From Clostridia bacterium (GTDB lineage: Bacteria > Bacillota > Clostridia > UMGS1883 > UMGS1540), in the NCBI GenBank assembly GCA_017436645.1, contig JAFSCR010000007.1, positions 1 through 49,465 of the forward strand: 49,465 nt of DNA, given 5' to 3'. How positions within the stretch are numbered: position 1 is the first letter of the stretch; every line of letters begins with the position of its first letter. The notes under the pieces were generated by a model. The model was not told the DNA's origin and made no database searches. It worked only from the letters and a program-made list of their open reading frames with translations. This document shows, piece after piece, positions 33,216-40,524 of this stretch. Both the position numbers and the translations under genes were made by a program.

Positions 33216-36167
33216 ATGCTTTCTACCGTAATATCTTTATATGCATTTTTAATCCTTTTCCTGATTGCCTATTATTTTGTTTTGGCAAAAGAAGATGCAC
33301 GGTTGCCTGTTCAAAAAAATAAGTACGGGTTTGTTTTCCCGTGCCTTCTGGCACTTACGGTAAGGCTTGTTTTCGCCGCCATTACCCATGGCTACGAAAC
33401 GGATTTAAACTGCTGGCGTTATTGGGCCATGAGGCTTTCGGAAACGGGGCCGTGGGGTTTTTATGCCGACACGTATTTTTGTGATTATCCGCCGGGGTAT
33501 TTATATATTCTCGGTTTAATGGGTTATTTTATAAAGCTTTTCCCTTCTATGGGAACGGTATTTTTAAAGCTTCCTGCCATTCTTTTTGACGTTTTTCTTT
33601 GTGCGCTTATATACAAAAAAGCATCGGAAAATACATCCTTGCGCCATGCCCTTACGCTTTCGGGGCTTTATGCTCTATGCCCCGCCATCATTATAAACTC
33701 TGCGGTTTGGGGACAGGTTGATGCAGTTTTCACTTTTTTCCTCGTTTTGTTTCTCTGGGCCCTTTCGGAGGAAAAATACAGAAAAGGTGCGGCACTTTTT
33801 GCGGTTGCAGTCGTTATAAAACCGCAGGCGCTTCTTCTCTCACCGCTCATTCTTCTGCTTCTTTGGGAAAAGCGGAAAACGAAGGGTATTTTAAAATTAT
33901 TTCTCTCATCGTTTCTGACATTTATAGGCATTTTTATCCTTTTGGTTCTTCCCTTTACGATTACAAAATCTCCCTTTTATATTTTCACACTTTACAAAAA
34001 CACCCTCGCCTCCTACCCGTTTGCATCACTTAACGCCTTTAACCTATTTACGCTGCTCGGCGCAAACGGCGTTTCTGTTTCCGATACGTTTTGCGGCGTT
34101 TCCTATACGTTAATTGGTACTTTAGGTATAATTCTGTCCGTTCTTTTTGCAGGGTATATTTTTATAAAAGGTAGGGACAAATCCCGCTTTTTCTATGCCG
34201 CCGCCCTCATTATCTCCGGTGTGTTTACCTTTGGAGTGAAGATGCATGAGCGGTATCTCTTCCCTGCGATTGCTTTCTTATTCTTTGCTTATATTTTAAA
34301 GCGGGACAAGCGAATTATGGTACTTTCCTGCGCTTTATCCCTTCTGCACTTTATAAACGTTATATACATTTACACTTTAAGCCTCAGTGGCATATACTAT
34401 GCATCTGCACCCGATTCCCTCGCTTCCCTCATTTCTTTTTTGCATATTGTCACATTCGGCTTTATGGCATATCTCGGCATAAGTTTATATATAGGTCTGC
34501 CAAAACCCGAATTTTGCACCGAAGAAAAAACGGCTCGCATTACGAAAAAGGACAGAGTCATTCTTCTGACCGTTACGCTTTTATATGGAGTTTTGGCATA
34601 TGTAAATCTTGGCAACACCACCGCCCCCACCTCTTTTGCACCCAACGTTTCCGTGGCGGACTTTGGTGAAAAAGTGCATATTACCTCCGCTTCCGTTTAT
34701 AAAGGCATTGGCGAAACAAAGCTTTACTTTTCTTTTTCAAACGACGGCGAAAACTGGTCGGCGCCACTCTCCTATGACGGCTCTCCCTGTTTTAAATGGG
34801 AAAATTATGCTTTCACGGTGGATGCTCGCTTTGCCAAGGTACAAATTGCTGGAAAAACAGATTCTGTATATGAAGCCGCTTTTTGGAATGGTGATTCTCT
34901 CCTGCCCCTTTCCTCGGAAAGTACCCTTTTTGACGAACAGCACCTTGCAGAAAAAGAGAACACCTATCAAAACAGCACTTATTTTGACGAAATATACCAC
35001 GCCAGAACGGCGTATGAGCACATAAATTACATTCCCCATTATGAAACGACCCACCCACCACTCGGCAAGCACATAATCGGCCTTGGTATTCGTCTGTTCG
35101 GCATGAATCCCTTCGGCTGGCGATTTATGGGAACGCTTTTCGGGATTCTGATGCTTCCGCTTATTTATATATTCTCAAAACGTCTTTTTAAAAGTACCTT
35201 TCTTTCCTCTGTCGGTATTCTTCTTATGGCGTTTGACTTTATGCATTTTTCCCAAACGAGAATTGCAACCATTGATTCCTATCCTGTTTTCTTTATTCTT
35301 CTTATGTACTACTTTATGTACCTGTTTTACGAAAAGGCAGATTCGCTTCCCATGCGGAAAGTGCTTCTCTATCTGCTTCTTTCGGGGCTTTCATTCGGAC
35401 TTGCCATCGCCTCAAAATGGATTGGTTTCTACGGCGGTGCAGGACTCGCCATTCTCTTCTTTACAGCCCTATATAAACGCATAAAGCAGAAAACTATGAA
35501 AGAACTTTTAATTCTTTTGCCTTGCATCTTGTTTTTTGTTGTTATTCCGTTTATAATATATTATATAAGCTATATTCCCATTCACATTGCCGACGGACAG
35601 AAAAATTATCTGCAAAATTTCTGGAATTATCAAAAACACATGTTTTCCTATCACAGCGACCTGGAGGCGGACCATCCCTTTGGCTCCCCGTGGTACACCT
35701 GGCCGTTCGTTATTCGTCCCATATGGTATTACGGAAATGAAGCTTTGCGGAAATCAGGCCTTACGTCCAGCATTGTTGGTATGGGCAATCCCCTTTTATG
35801 GTATGTAAGCTTTTTTGCAATCCTTTTCGTCTTTTATATGGCTTTGCGGCAAAGAAAGAAGGATGCTCGCCCTCTCTTCCTTTCGGTAAGTTATCTTTCC
35901 CAGTTTGTGCCGTGGATGATTATAACAAGAGTTTGCTTTATTTATCACTATTTTGCAAGCTTGCCCTTTGCGCTTTTTGGTCTTTTATTCGGCTTTGAAA
36001 AGATGCTGGATAGATTTCCCTGGGCAAGGCGTGCCATTTGTATTTTCACAGTGCTTTGCGGTATTTTGTTCCTTGCCTTTTATCCCGTTCTTTCCGGTGC
36101 GGAGGTGCCGAGAAATTACGTACTTTCATGCCTTACCTGGTTTGAAAGCTGGATTTTAGGGTATTAA
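33216..36167 (+). CDS. Double GT-C glycosyltransferase: N-terminal GT-C module fused to a PMT-type (GT39) module
   Basis: This 983-residue membrane protein appears to hold two GT-C transferases. The first (1-440) has many hydrophobic helices and an acidic motif in its first outside loop (YETDLNCWRYW near 58-68, then DYPPGYLYIL). A soluble beta-rich segment of about 110 residues (about 455-565) follows. The second (about 575-983) is a PMT-family module with the catalytic-loop motif YFDEIYHAR (Asp-Glu near 589-590), THPPLGK, and the downstream RIATIDSYPVFF. PMT enzymes use polyprenyl-phosphate sugars to glycosylate proteins or polymers outside the membrane. The GT2 gene that follows could make that donor. 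Exact acceptor and sugar are unknown. Confidence 0.85.
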   Translation: MLSTVISLYAFLILFLIAYYFVLAKEDARLPVQKNKYGFVFPCLLALTVRLVFAAITHGYETDLNCWRYWAMRLSETGPWGFYADTYFCDYPPGYLYILGLMGYFIKLFPSMGTVFLKLPAILFDVFLCALIYKKASENTSLRHALTLSGLYALCPAIIINSAVWGQVDAVFTFFLVLFLWALSEEKYRKGAALFAVAVVIKPQALLLSPLILLLLWEKRKTKGILKLFLSSFLTFIGIFILLVLPFTITKSPFYIFTLYKNTLASYPFASLNAFNLFTLLGANGVSVSDTFCGVSYTLIGTLGIILSVLFAGYIFIKGRDKSRFFYAAALIISGVFTFGVKMHERYLFPAIAFLFFAYILKRDKRIMVLSCALSLLHFINVIYIYTLSLSGIYYASAPDSLASLISFLHIVTFGFMAYLGISLYIGLPKPEFCTEEKTARITKKDRVILLTVTLLYGVLAYVNLGNTTAPTSFAPNVSVADFGEKVHITSASVYKGIGETKLYFSFSNDGENWSAPLSYDGSPCFKWENYAFTVDARFAKVQIAGKTDSVYEAAFWNGDSLLPLSSESTLFDEQHLAEKENTYQNSTYFDEIYHARTAYEHINYIPHYETTHPPLGKHIIGLGIRLFGMNPFGWRFMGTLFGILMLPLIYIFSKRLFKSTFLSSVGILLMAFDFMHFSQTRIATIDSYPVFFILLMYYFMYLFYEKADSLPMRKVLLYLLLSGLSFGLAIASKWIGFYGGAGLAILFFTALYKRIKQKTMKELLILLPCILFFVVIPFIIYYISYIPIHIADGQKNYLQNFWNYQKHMFSYHSDLEADHPFGSPWYTWPFVIRPIWYYGNEALRKSGLTSSIVGMGNPLLWYVSFFAILFVFYMALRQRKKDARPLFLSVSYLSQFVPWMIITRVCFIYHYFASLPFALFGLLFGFEKMLDRFPWARRAICIFTVLCGILFLAFYPVLSGAEVPRNYVLSCLTWFESWILGY

Positions 36168-36185
36168 AATTTGAAAGGAAAACGT

Positions 36186-37124
36186 ATGATTTCAGTAGTG
36201 ATTCCCTTATATAATGAAGAAGAAGTTCTCACGGAAACCCATGCCCGTCTTTCCGCTGTCATGCGTTCCGTCGGGGAAGCTTATGAGTTAATTTTTGTAA
36301 ACGACGGCAGCCGTGACAAAACGCCTGAAATTGCCGCAGGGCTTTGCGAAAAAGACCCCCATGCACGTCTTATCTCCTTTTCCAGAAACTTCGGGCATCA
36401 GATTGCCATTACCGCAGGCATGGACTATGCGGTGGGCGATGCCGTCATTTTAATCGATGCAGACTTGCAGGATCCGCCGGAGTTGATTCCGGAAATGATA
36501 AAAAAATGGAAGGAAGGGTACCACGTTGTATACGGTAAACGTATAAAGCGAAACGGCGAAACGGCATTTAAAAAGTTTACGGCTAAACTTTACTATCGCT
36601 TTTTAAGACGTATGACAGATGTGAATATCCCTACCGACACAGGTGATTTTCGTCTTATGGACCGCAAAGTATGCGAGGCCATGAAAAAGCTCGGCGAGAG
36701 AAACCGCTACGTGCGCGGACTTGTCAGCTGGGTAGGCTTTCGTCAATATGGTCTTGAATATATTCGGGAAGAACGTTTTGCCGGAAAAACCAAGTACCCT
36801 TTAAAGAAAATGCTTCGCCTTGCCATGGACGGTATTACATCCTTCTCCAACAAGCCCCTAAAGCTTGCCACCTACATGGGTTTCTTCCTTTCGGGCCTGA
36901 GTTTTATATATCTTCTGGTTGTGCTCTCTCAAAAATTATTTGGCTATCCGACCGCCTGGGGATGGGCATCTCTCCTTGCTGTTCAGCTTTTCTTTAACGG
37001 CGTGATGCTTATTATGCTCGGTATTATCGGTACCTATATCGGCAGAATCTATGAAGAAAGTAAAGGAAGACCATTATATATCGTCCGGGAAGAAATAGGT
37101 TTTTCAAAAAAGGACGAGAATTAA
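36186..37124 (+). CDS. GtrB/DPM-type family 2 glycosyltransferase (polyprenyl-phosphate sugar synthase)
   Basis: The 312-residue protein has a cytoplasmic GT2 domain (ISVVIPLYNEEEVL at the start, FVNDGSRDKT, the metal-binding DADLQDPPE) and two C-terminal transmembrane helices (about 225-250 and 262-285), the layout of GtrB and dolichol-phosphate mannose synthases. It would transfer a sugar from a nucleotide donor to undecaprenyl phosphate. ATG 36186 is used because GAAAGGA lies six bases upstream; a TTG at 36171 overlaps that site. The gene follows the double GT-C gene after 18 bases, which suggests the two act as donor maker and user. Confidence 0.92.
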   Translation: MISVVIPLYNEEEVLTETHARLSAVMRSVGEAYELIFVNDGSRDKTPEIAAGLCEKDPHARLISFSRNFGHQIAITAGMDYAVGDAVILIDADLQDPPELIPEMIKKWKEGYHVVYGKRIKRNGETAFKKFTAKLYYRFLRRMTDVNIPTDTGDFRLMDRKVCEAMKKLGERNRYVRGLVSWVGFRQYGLEYIREERFAGKTKYPLKKMLRLAMDGITSFSNKPLKLATYMGFFLSGLSFIYLLVVLSQKLFGYPTAWGWASLLAVQLFFNGVMLIMLGIIGTYIGRIYEESKGRPLYIVREEIGFSKKDEN

Positions 37125-37177
37125 ATTCTGTTCCCCTGCGGGATTGCCCGCTTATTAAATATCAAAGGAGTGATCGT

Positions 37178-37702
37178 ATGAAGATGAACATCACAGGGAG
37201 AAAAATCGACATTAGTGCCGGCATGCGCAGTTTTACGGAGAAGAAACTCGTAAAGCTTGAAAAATTCTTTGATGACAGTGCCGAAGCACAGGTAACCTTA
37301 TCTGTTGAAAAGGACAGACAAACCGCAGAACTGACCATTTACTACGGCGGATTTGTTTACCGTGCGGAAGACACATCCGAGGATATGTACGCCTCCATTG
37401 ACCGTGCAGTTGATTTAATCGAACGGCAGATTCGCAAAAACAAGACACGCCTTGAAAAGAAACTGAGAAGCGGTGCATTTGACGCTGTACCCGAAGCACC
37501 TGTTTTTGCCGAGGAAAAAGAGTTTAAAATTGTGAAAAGCAAAAAGCACGCTTTAAAGCCCATGAGCCCCGAAGAGGCCATTTTACAAATGAATCTTCTC
37601 GGTCATGAATTCTTTGTTTTTCATAATGCCGATTCGGATAAAATTGACGTTGTTTACAAGAGAAAAGACGGAAATTACGGCCTGATTGAAGCCGAAGCGT
37701 AA
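37178..37702 (+). CDS. hpf: Ribosome hibernation promoting factor, long form
   Basis: Long HPF binds the 30S decoding site and pairs 70S ribosomes into inactive 100S dimers in stationary phase. The 174-residue protein has the N-terminal S30AE domain (MNITGRKIDISAGMRSFTEKK start, KDRQTAELTIYYGGFVYRAED) and the short C-terminal dimerisation domain (KPMSPEEAILQMNLLGHEFF ... IDVVYKRKDGNYGLIE). A good ribosome site (AAAGGAG) precedes the ATG. A GC-rich terminator follows. Confidence 0.97.
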   Translation: MKMNITGRKIDISAGMRSFTEKKLVKLEKFFDDSAEAQVTLSVEKDRQTAELTIYYGGFVYRAEDTSEDMYASIDRAVDLIERQIRKNKTRLEKKLRSGAFDAVPEAPVFAEEKEFKIVKSKKHALKPMSPEEAILQMNLLGHEFFVFHNADSDKIDVVYKRKDGNYGLIEAEA

Positions 37703-37705
37703 ATT

Positions 37706-37739
37706 GGGGCGGAGCCCAGGCTCCGCCATCCCCTTTTAT
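37706..37739 (+). terminator. Intrinsic terminator after hpf
   Basis: GGCGGAGCC pairs with GGCTCCGCC, with an outer GGGG/CCCC pair and a two-base bulge, and a TTTTATTTT tail follows. Confidence 0.85.
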
Positions 37740-37743
37740 TTTC

Positions 37744-37772
37744 GTATATTTTTCTTCCCTTGGGACATACTG
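37744..37772 (+). promoter_or_regulatory. Sigma-G-type promoter of the SASP gene
   Basis: GTATA (37744-37748), a 17-base spacer and CATACTG (37766-37772) match the forespore sigma-G boxes GHATR and CATNHTA with a single mismatch at the last base. SASP genes are standard sigma-G targets, so position and product agree. Confidence 0.68.
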
Positions 37773-37789
37773 AACCTGAGGTGAATGAA

Positions 37790-38017
37790 ATGTCAAAAAA
37801 CTACAGAAAGTCAAGACTGTTAGTGCCCGAAGCTTATGACGGCATGACCCGTTTTAAGCTGGAAGTTGCTGAAGAAATCGGTCGCCTTGCCTATTGCAAG
37901 GAAAATAACGACCACTATAAAGGTGACCTTTCGGCCAGACAAAACGGCAGCGAAGGCGGCCCCATCGGCGGCGAAATGGTACGGCGCATGATTAAAAGCT
38001 ATGAACAAAACCTTTAA
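37790..38017 (+). CDS. Alpha/beta-type small acid-soluble spore protein (divergent)
   Basis: Alpha/beta SASPs coat spore DNA and protect it from UV. The 75-residue protein keeps the two family signatures: the germination-protease region FKLEVAEEIG (residues 22-31, with the expected cut after Glu25) and the DNA-binding region LSARQNGSEGG...GGEMVRRMI. It has a longer middle and an extra four-residue GGPI repeat compared with major SASPs, so it is probably a minor type. ATG 37790 is used because GAGGTG lies seven bases upstream; it is downstream of a sigma-G promoter. Its last 17 bases overlap the start of the queG-like gene. Confidence 0.85.
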   Translation: MSKNYRKSRLLVPEAYDGMTRFKLEVAEEIGRLAYCKENNDHYKGDLSARQNGSEGGPIGGEMVRRMIKSYEQNL

Positions 38018-38810
38018 AACTTCCGTTTTAGAATATGCAAAAACACTTGGCATCCCTTTTGTCGGCATAGCCGGCGACGGGGCTACATATTCAAAAATCG
38101 TTTGTCTCTTTCCCTATTATACCGGTAAGAAAAACATGGGAAATTTGTCTCTTTATGCATACGGGAAAGACTATCACACCATATGCGGTGAATATCTTTT
38201 AAAGATTGCAGATTATATTAGAGAACATTTTCCCCTCGCCAAAACCGCCATACATGTAGACAAAGGTGACGGAAATGACAAAGAAGCCGCATTTTTGGCC
38301 GGGCTCGGCTTTTACGGCAAAAACACACTTATTATTAACGAAACTTACGGCAGCTTTGTGTTTATCGGCTATGTGGAAACGGATGTGATTCTGCCGCCGG
38401 ATGCACCGCTTTCCGTCTCCTGCATCGGCTGCGGAAAATGTGAAAAAGCCTGCCCCGGCGGTGCTTTAAAAAACGGAAAGCTGGACGAGGCAAAATGCGC
38501 TTCCTACATTTCGCAAAAGAAAGGAGCACTATCCGAAGAAGAAACAGCAATTATTCGAAAAAGCGGCCTTTTGTGGGGCTGTGACACTTGCCAGACGGTA
38601 TGTCCCCATAACGAAGCGGCAAAGATAACACCGCTTAAGGCTTTTTCAGAGGACCTTATTTTTTCTTTATCACATCTTACAGTTTCAAACAAGGCGTTTC
38701 TCTCTCTTTACGGTGACCGTGCCTTTTCCTGGCGGGGCAAGTCTGTAATAAACCGCAATCTGGAAGTAATTTCCTTGCATGAAACAAACCGGGACGGCCA
38801 TACTATCTAG
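38001..38810 (+). CDS. QueG-like iron-sulfur reductase (epoxyqueuosine reductase family)
   Basis: QueG uses cobalamin and two [4Fe-4S] clusters to reduce epoxyqueuosine in tRNA. This 269-residue protein has the family core FLAGLGFYGKNTLIIN, a conserved Asp in IHVDKGDGND, a first cluster motif CIGCGKCEKACPGGAL and a second CDTCQTVCPHN. It is shorter than typical QueG (300-380), with a reduced N-terminal region and no C-terminal HEAT repeats, so another role within the family is possible. No other queuosine gene is in the window. It starts inside the SASP gene, so part of its expression may be from the spore promoter. Confidence 0.8.
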   Translation: MNKTFKTSVLEYAKTLGIPFVGIAGDGATYSKIVCLFPYYTGKKNMGNLSLYAYGKDYHTICGEYLLKIADYIREHFPLAKTAIHVDKGDGNDKEAAFLAGLGFYGKNTLIINETYGSFVFIGYVETDVILPPDAPLSVSCIGCGKCEKACPGGALKNGKLDEAKCASYISQKKGALSEEETAIIRKSGLLWGCDTCQTVCPHNEAAKITPLKAFSEDLIFSLSHLTVSNKAFLSLYGDRAFSWRGKSVINRNLEVISLHETNRDGHTI

Positions 38811-38827
38811 CGTAGGATGTACGTTTC

Positions 38828-38841
38828 TCCGACCGGTCGGA
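38828..38841. promoter_or_regulatory. 14-bp perfect palindrome before the CBS-domain gene
   Basis: TCCGACCGGTCGGA (38828-38841) is a perfect palindrome lying 43 bases before the CBS gene ATG. It could be a regulator binding site, or a short hairpin with a CCGG loop in RNA. No T-run follows directly. Confidence 0.45.
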
Positions 38842-38883
38842 AAAACTTGCAACTTACACATTCTCCCCGAGGAGTAGATATGG

Positions 38884-39327
38884 ATGACCGTAAAAGACAT
38901 TATGACCGATCCTGCAATTGTAATCCCCGAGTCTGCTTCTACCTATGAAGCGGCAAAAGTTATGCGAGAGCATAACATCGGCAGTGTTCCCGTTGTCAAT
39001 GCGGAGAATCATCTTGTCGGTATTGTAACGGACAGAGACATTGTCATCAGGAATATGGCAAGAGGGCTGGACCCGAAATCCCATCCCGTTAGTGATATTA
39101 TGACACGGAATGTGGAATCCATTTCTCCTGACACAGAAATTGATGATGCGGCATTTATGATGGCAAACGAAAAAATCCGTCGTCTTCCCGTTGTGGAAAG
39201 TGGCGAAGTTGTCGGTTTTATTGCCCTTGGCGATATTTCCGCATGTCGGGATTATACGTTTGAAGTCGGTGAGGCCTTATCCGAAATTTCTGAAGGATGT
39301 CACAAAAAACATCCCACGCATAACTAA
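38884..39327 (+). CDS. Two-CBS-domain protein
   Basis: CBS pairs bind adenine nucleotides or other ligands and act as metabolic sensors. The 147-residue protein consists of one Bateman pair: first domain from MTVKDIMTDPAIVIPESAS to VGIVTDRDIVIR, second from VSDIMTRNVESISPDTEI to VGFIALGDIS, and a short tail. There is no fused catalytic domain. GAGGAG precedes the ATG. It lies between the queG-like gene and the CaCA antiporter. Confidence 0.93.
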   Translation: MTVKDIMTDPAIVIPESASTYEAAKVMREHNIGSVPVVNAENHLVGIVTDRDIVIRNMARGLDPKSHPVSDIMTRNVESISPDTEIDDAAFMMANEKIRRLPVVESGEVVGFIALGDISACRDYTFEVGEALSEISEGCHKKHPTHN

Positions 39328-39445
39328 GGTTTATAATTGCAAACCTCACTTTGGGCAGAAATTTGGGACACAGAAAGATTTTTCCTTTTGCTCTGGTGGC
39401 AAAGCAGGATTTTCTTTCGGTCCGGGAGGCACATCTTTGCCTCCC
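39328..39445 (+). ncRNA. Multi-hairpin leader before the CaCA antiporter (candidate structured RNA)
   Basis: Three stems lie in the 173-base gap. Stem 1: GGTTT/AAACC (39328-39332 with 39341-39345). Stem 2 is long and nested: GGAC/GTCC (39366-39369, 39420-39423), GAAAG/CTTTC (39373-39377, 39414-39418), TCC/GGA (39383-39385, 39407-39409), TTTGC/GCAAA (39387-39391, 39399-39403). Stem 3: GGGAGGCA/TGCCTCCC (39424-39431, 39438-39445). No T-run follows directly, so it is not a simple terminator. It does not match a riboswitch class I know. It could be a cis-acting RNA or a dispersed genome repeat. Confidence 0.4.
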
Positions 39446-39500
39446 TCCTACATACGTCTCATTTTTTTGTTCTTCTATTCTTATTTTTAGGAGGAACAAT

Positions 39501-40463
39501 ATGCTTATCCCTATATTACTTTTTATTTTGGGTCTAATCCTGTTAATACGTGGCGGCGACTGGTTTGTGCGAGGTGCTGTTGGCATCGCACAGTTTTTTC
39601 ATGTGCCTGAATTCATTATAGGGGCAACGGTTGTTTCCATCGGCACAACCCTTCCTGAAGTTATGGTTTCATCCTCTGCGGCACTTGCGGGCCATGGCGA
39701 AATTGCTTACGGCAATGCCCTCGGCTCTATTATTTGTAACACCGCCCTCATTGCGGCCGTTACCATTGCTATACGCCCCTCCCGTGTGGATACCAAAACG
39801 CTTCGTGCACCTATCATCTTCTTTTTGATTGCTTCCTGTTTTTACACCGTCACAGCAATTCTCAAAGGCTCCTTCAGCCGTCTTTCAGGCGCTATTTTGC
39901 TTTTGCTTTTCGTCTTTTACATGATTTTCACGGTGATCTCAGGCAAAAAACACGGAAATGTGGATTTAGAAGAAATTGAAGAAACGAGCGACAAGATCGG
40001 CACCTGTATTTTCTTTTTAGTTTTAGGCGCCGTGCTTATCGCTTTCGGTGCAGACCTTCTCGTAGATAACGGCACGCTTATCGCCTCGGCCCTCGGCGTA
40101 CCCGAATCGGTCATTGCGCTTACTTTTGTGGCACTCGGCACATCCCTTCCCGAACTTGTTACCGCCATTTCTTCCCTTGTAAAGGGACATAGCTCCCTTT
40201 CTCTCGGCAATATTGTCGGTGCTAACATTTTTAACCTTGTTCTTGTGAGCGGCACCGCCGCCCTCCTTTCCCCTTTTTCCGTTCCAACCGGAAAAGAGAT
40301 TATGGGCATACCTGCCTCATATGTTTTAGACATTCCCGTAATGCTTCTTGTAAGCCTTATACTGATTGTACCGGCCCTGTGGAAGGGAAAGCTTTCAAGG
40401 GTACAAGGCATAAGTCTTCTTCTCATTTATGCAGCATTTTGCGCTGTGCAGTTTATCGGCTAA
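39501..40463 (+). CDS. Calcium/sodium antiporter of the CaCA family (YrbG-like)
   Basis: The 320-residue membrane protein exchanges Ca2+ for Na+ or H+. It shows the two inverted alpha repeats that define the family: IGATVVSIGTTLPEVMVSSSAA near residue 40 (core GTTLPEVMVS) and FVALGTSLPELVTAISS near residue 210, each followed by a G-N-(A/I)-x-G-(S/A) motif. A cytoplasmic acidic loop (VDLEEIEETSDK) separates the halves. The ATG at 39501 has AGGAGG seven bases upstream. An in-frame start further upstream lies in the hairpin leader and is unlikely. Confidence 0.95.
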   Translation: MLIPILLFILGLILLIRGGDWFVRGAVGIAQFFHVPEFIIGATVVSIGTTLPEVMVSSSAALAGHGEIAYGNALGSIICNTALIAAVTIAIRPSRVDTKTLRAPIIFFLIASCFYTVTAILKGSFSRLSGAILLLLFVFYMIFTVISGKKHGNVDLEEIEETSDKIGTCIFFLVLGAVLIAFGADLLVDNGTLIASALGVPESVIALTFVALGTSLPELVTAISSLVKGHSSLSLGNIVGANIFNLVLVSGTAALLSPFSVPTGKEIMGIPASYVLDIPVMLLVSLILIVPALWKGKLSRVQGISLLLIYAAFCAVQFIG

Positions 40464-40465
40464 CC

Positions 40466-40494
40466 TTGACGAATCCACTCTAAAGTGATATAAT
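40466..40494 (+). promoter_or_regulatory. Sigma-A promoter of htpG
   Basis: TTGACG (40466-40471), 17 bases, TATAAT (40489-40494), with a TG one base before the -10. No CIRCE element is present. Confidence 0.82.
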
Positions 40495-40524
40495 TATATA
40501 AACCATAAGGAAGGACAGATTCTA

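Noticed and set aside
40472..40524. CIRCE element before htpG
   Set aside because: No TTAGCACTC/GAGTGCTAA pair is present in the leader.
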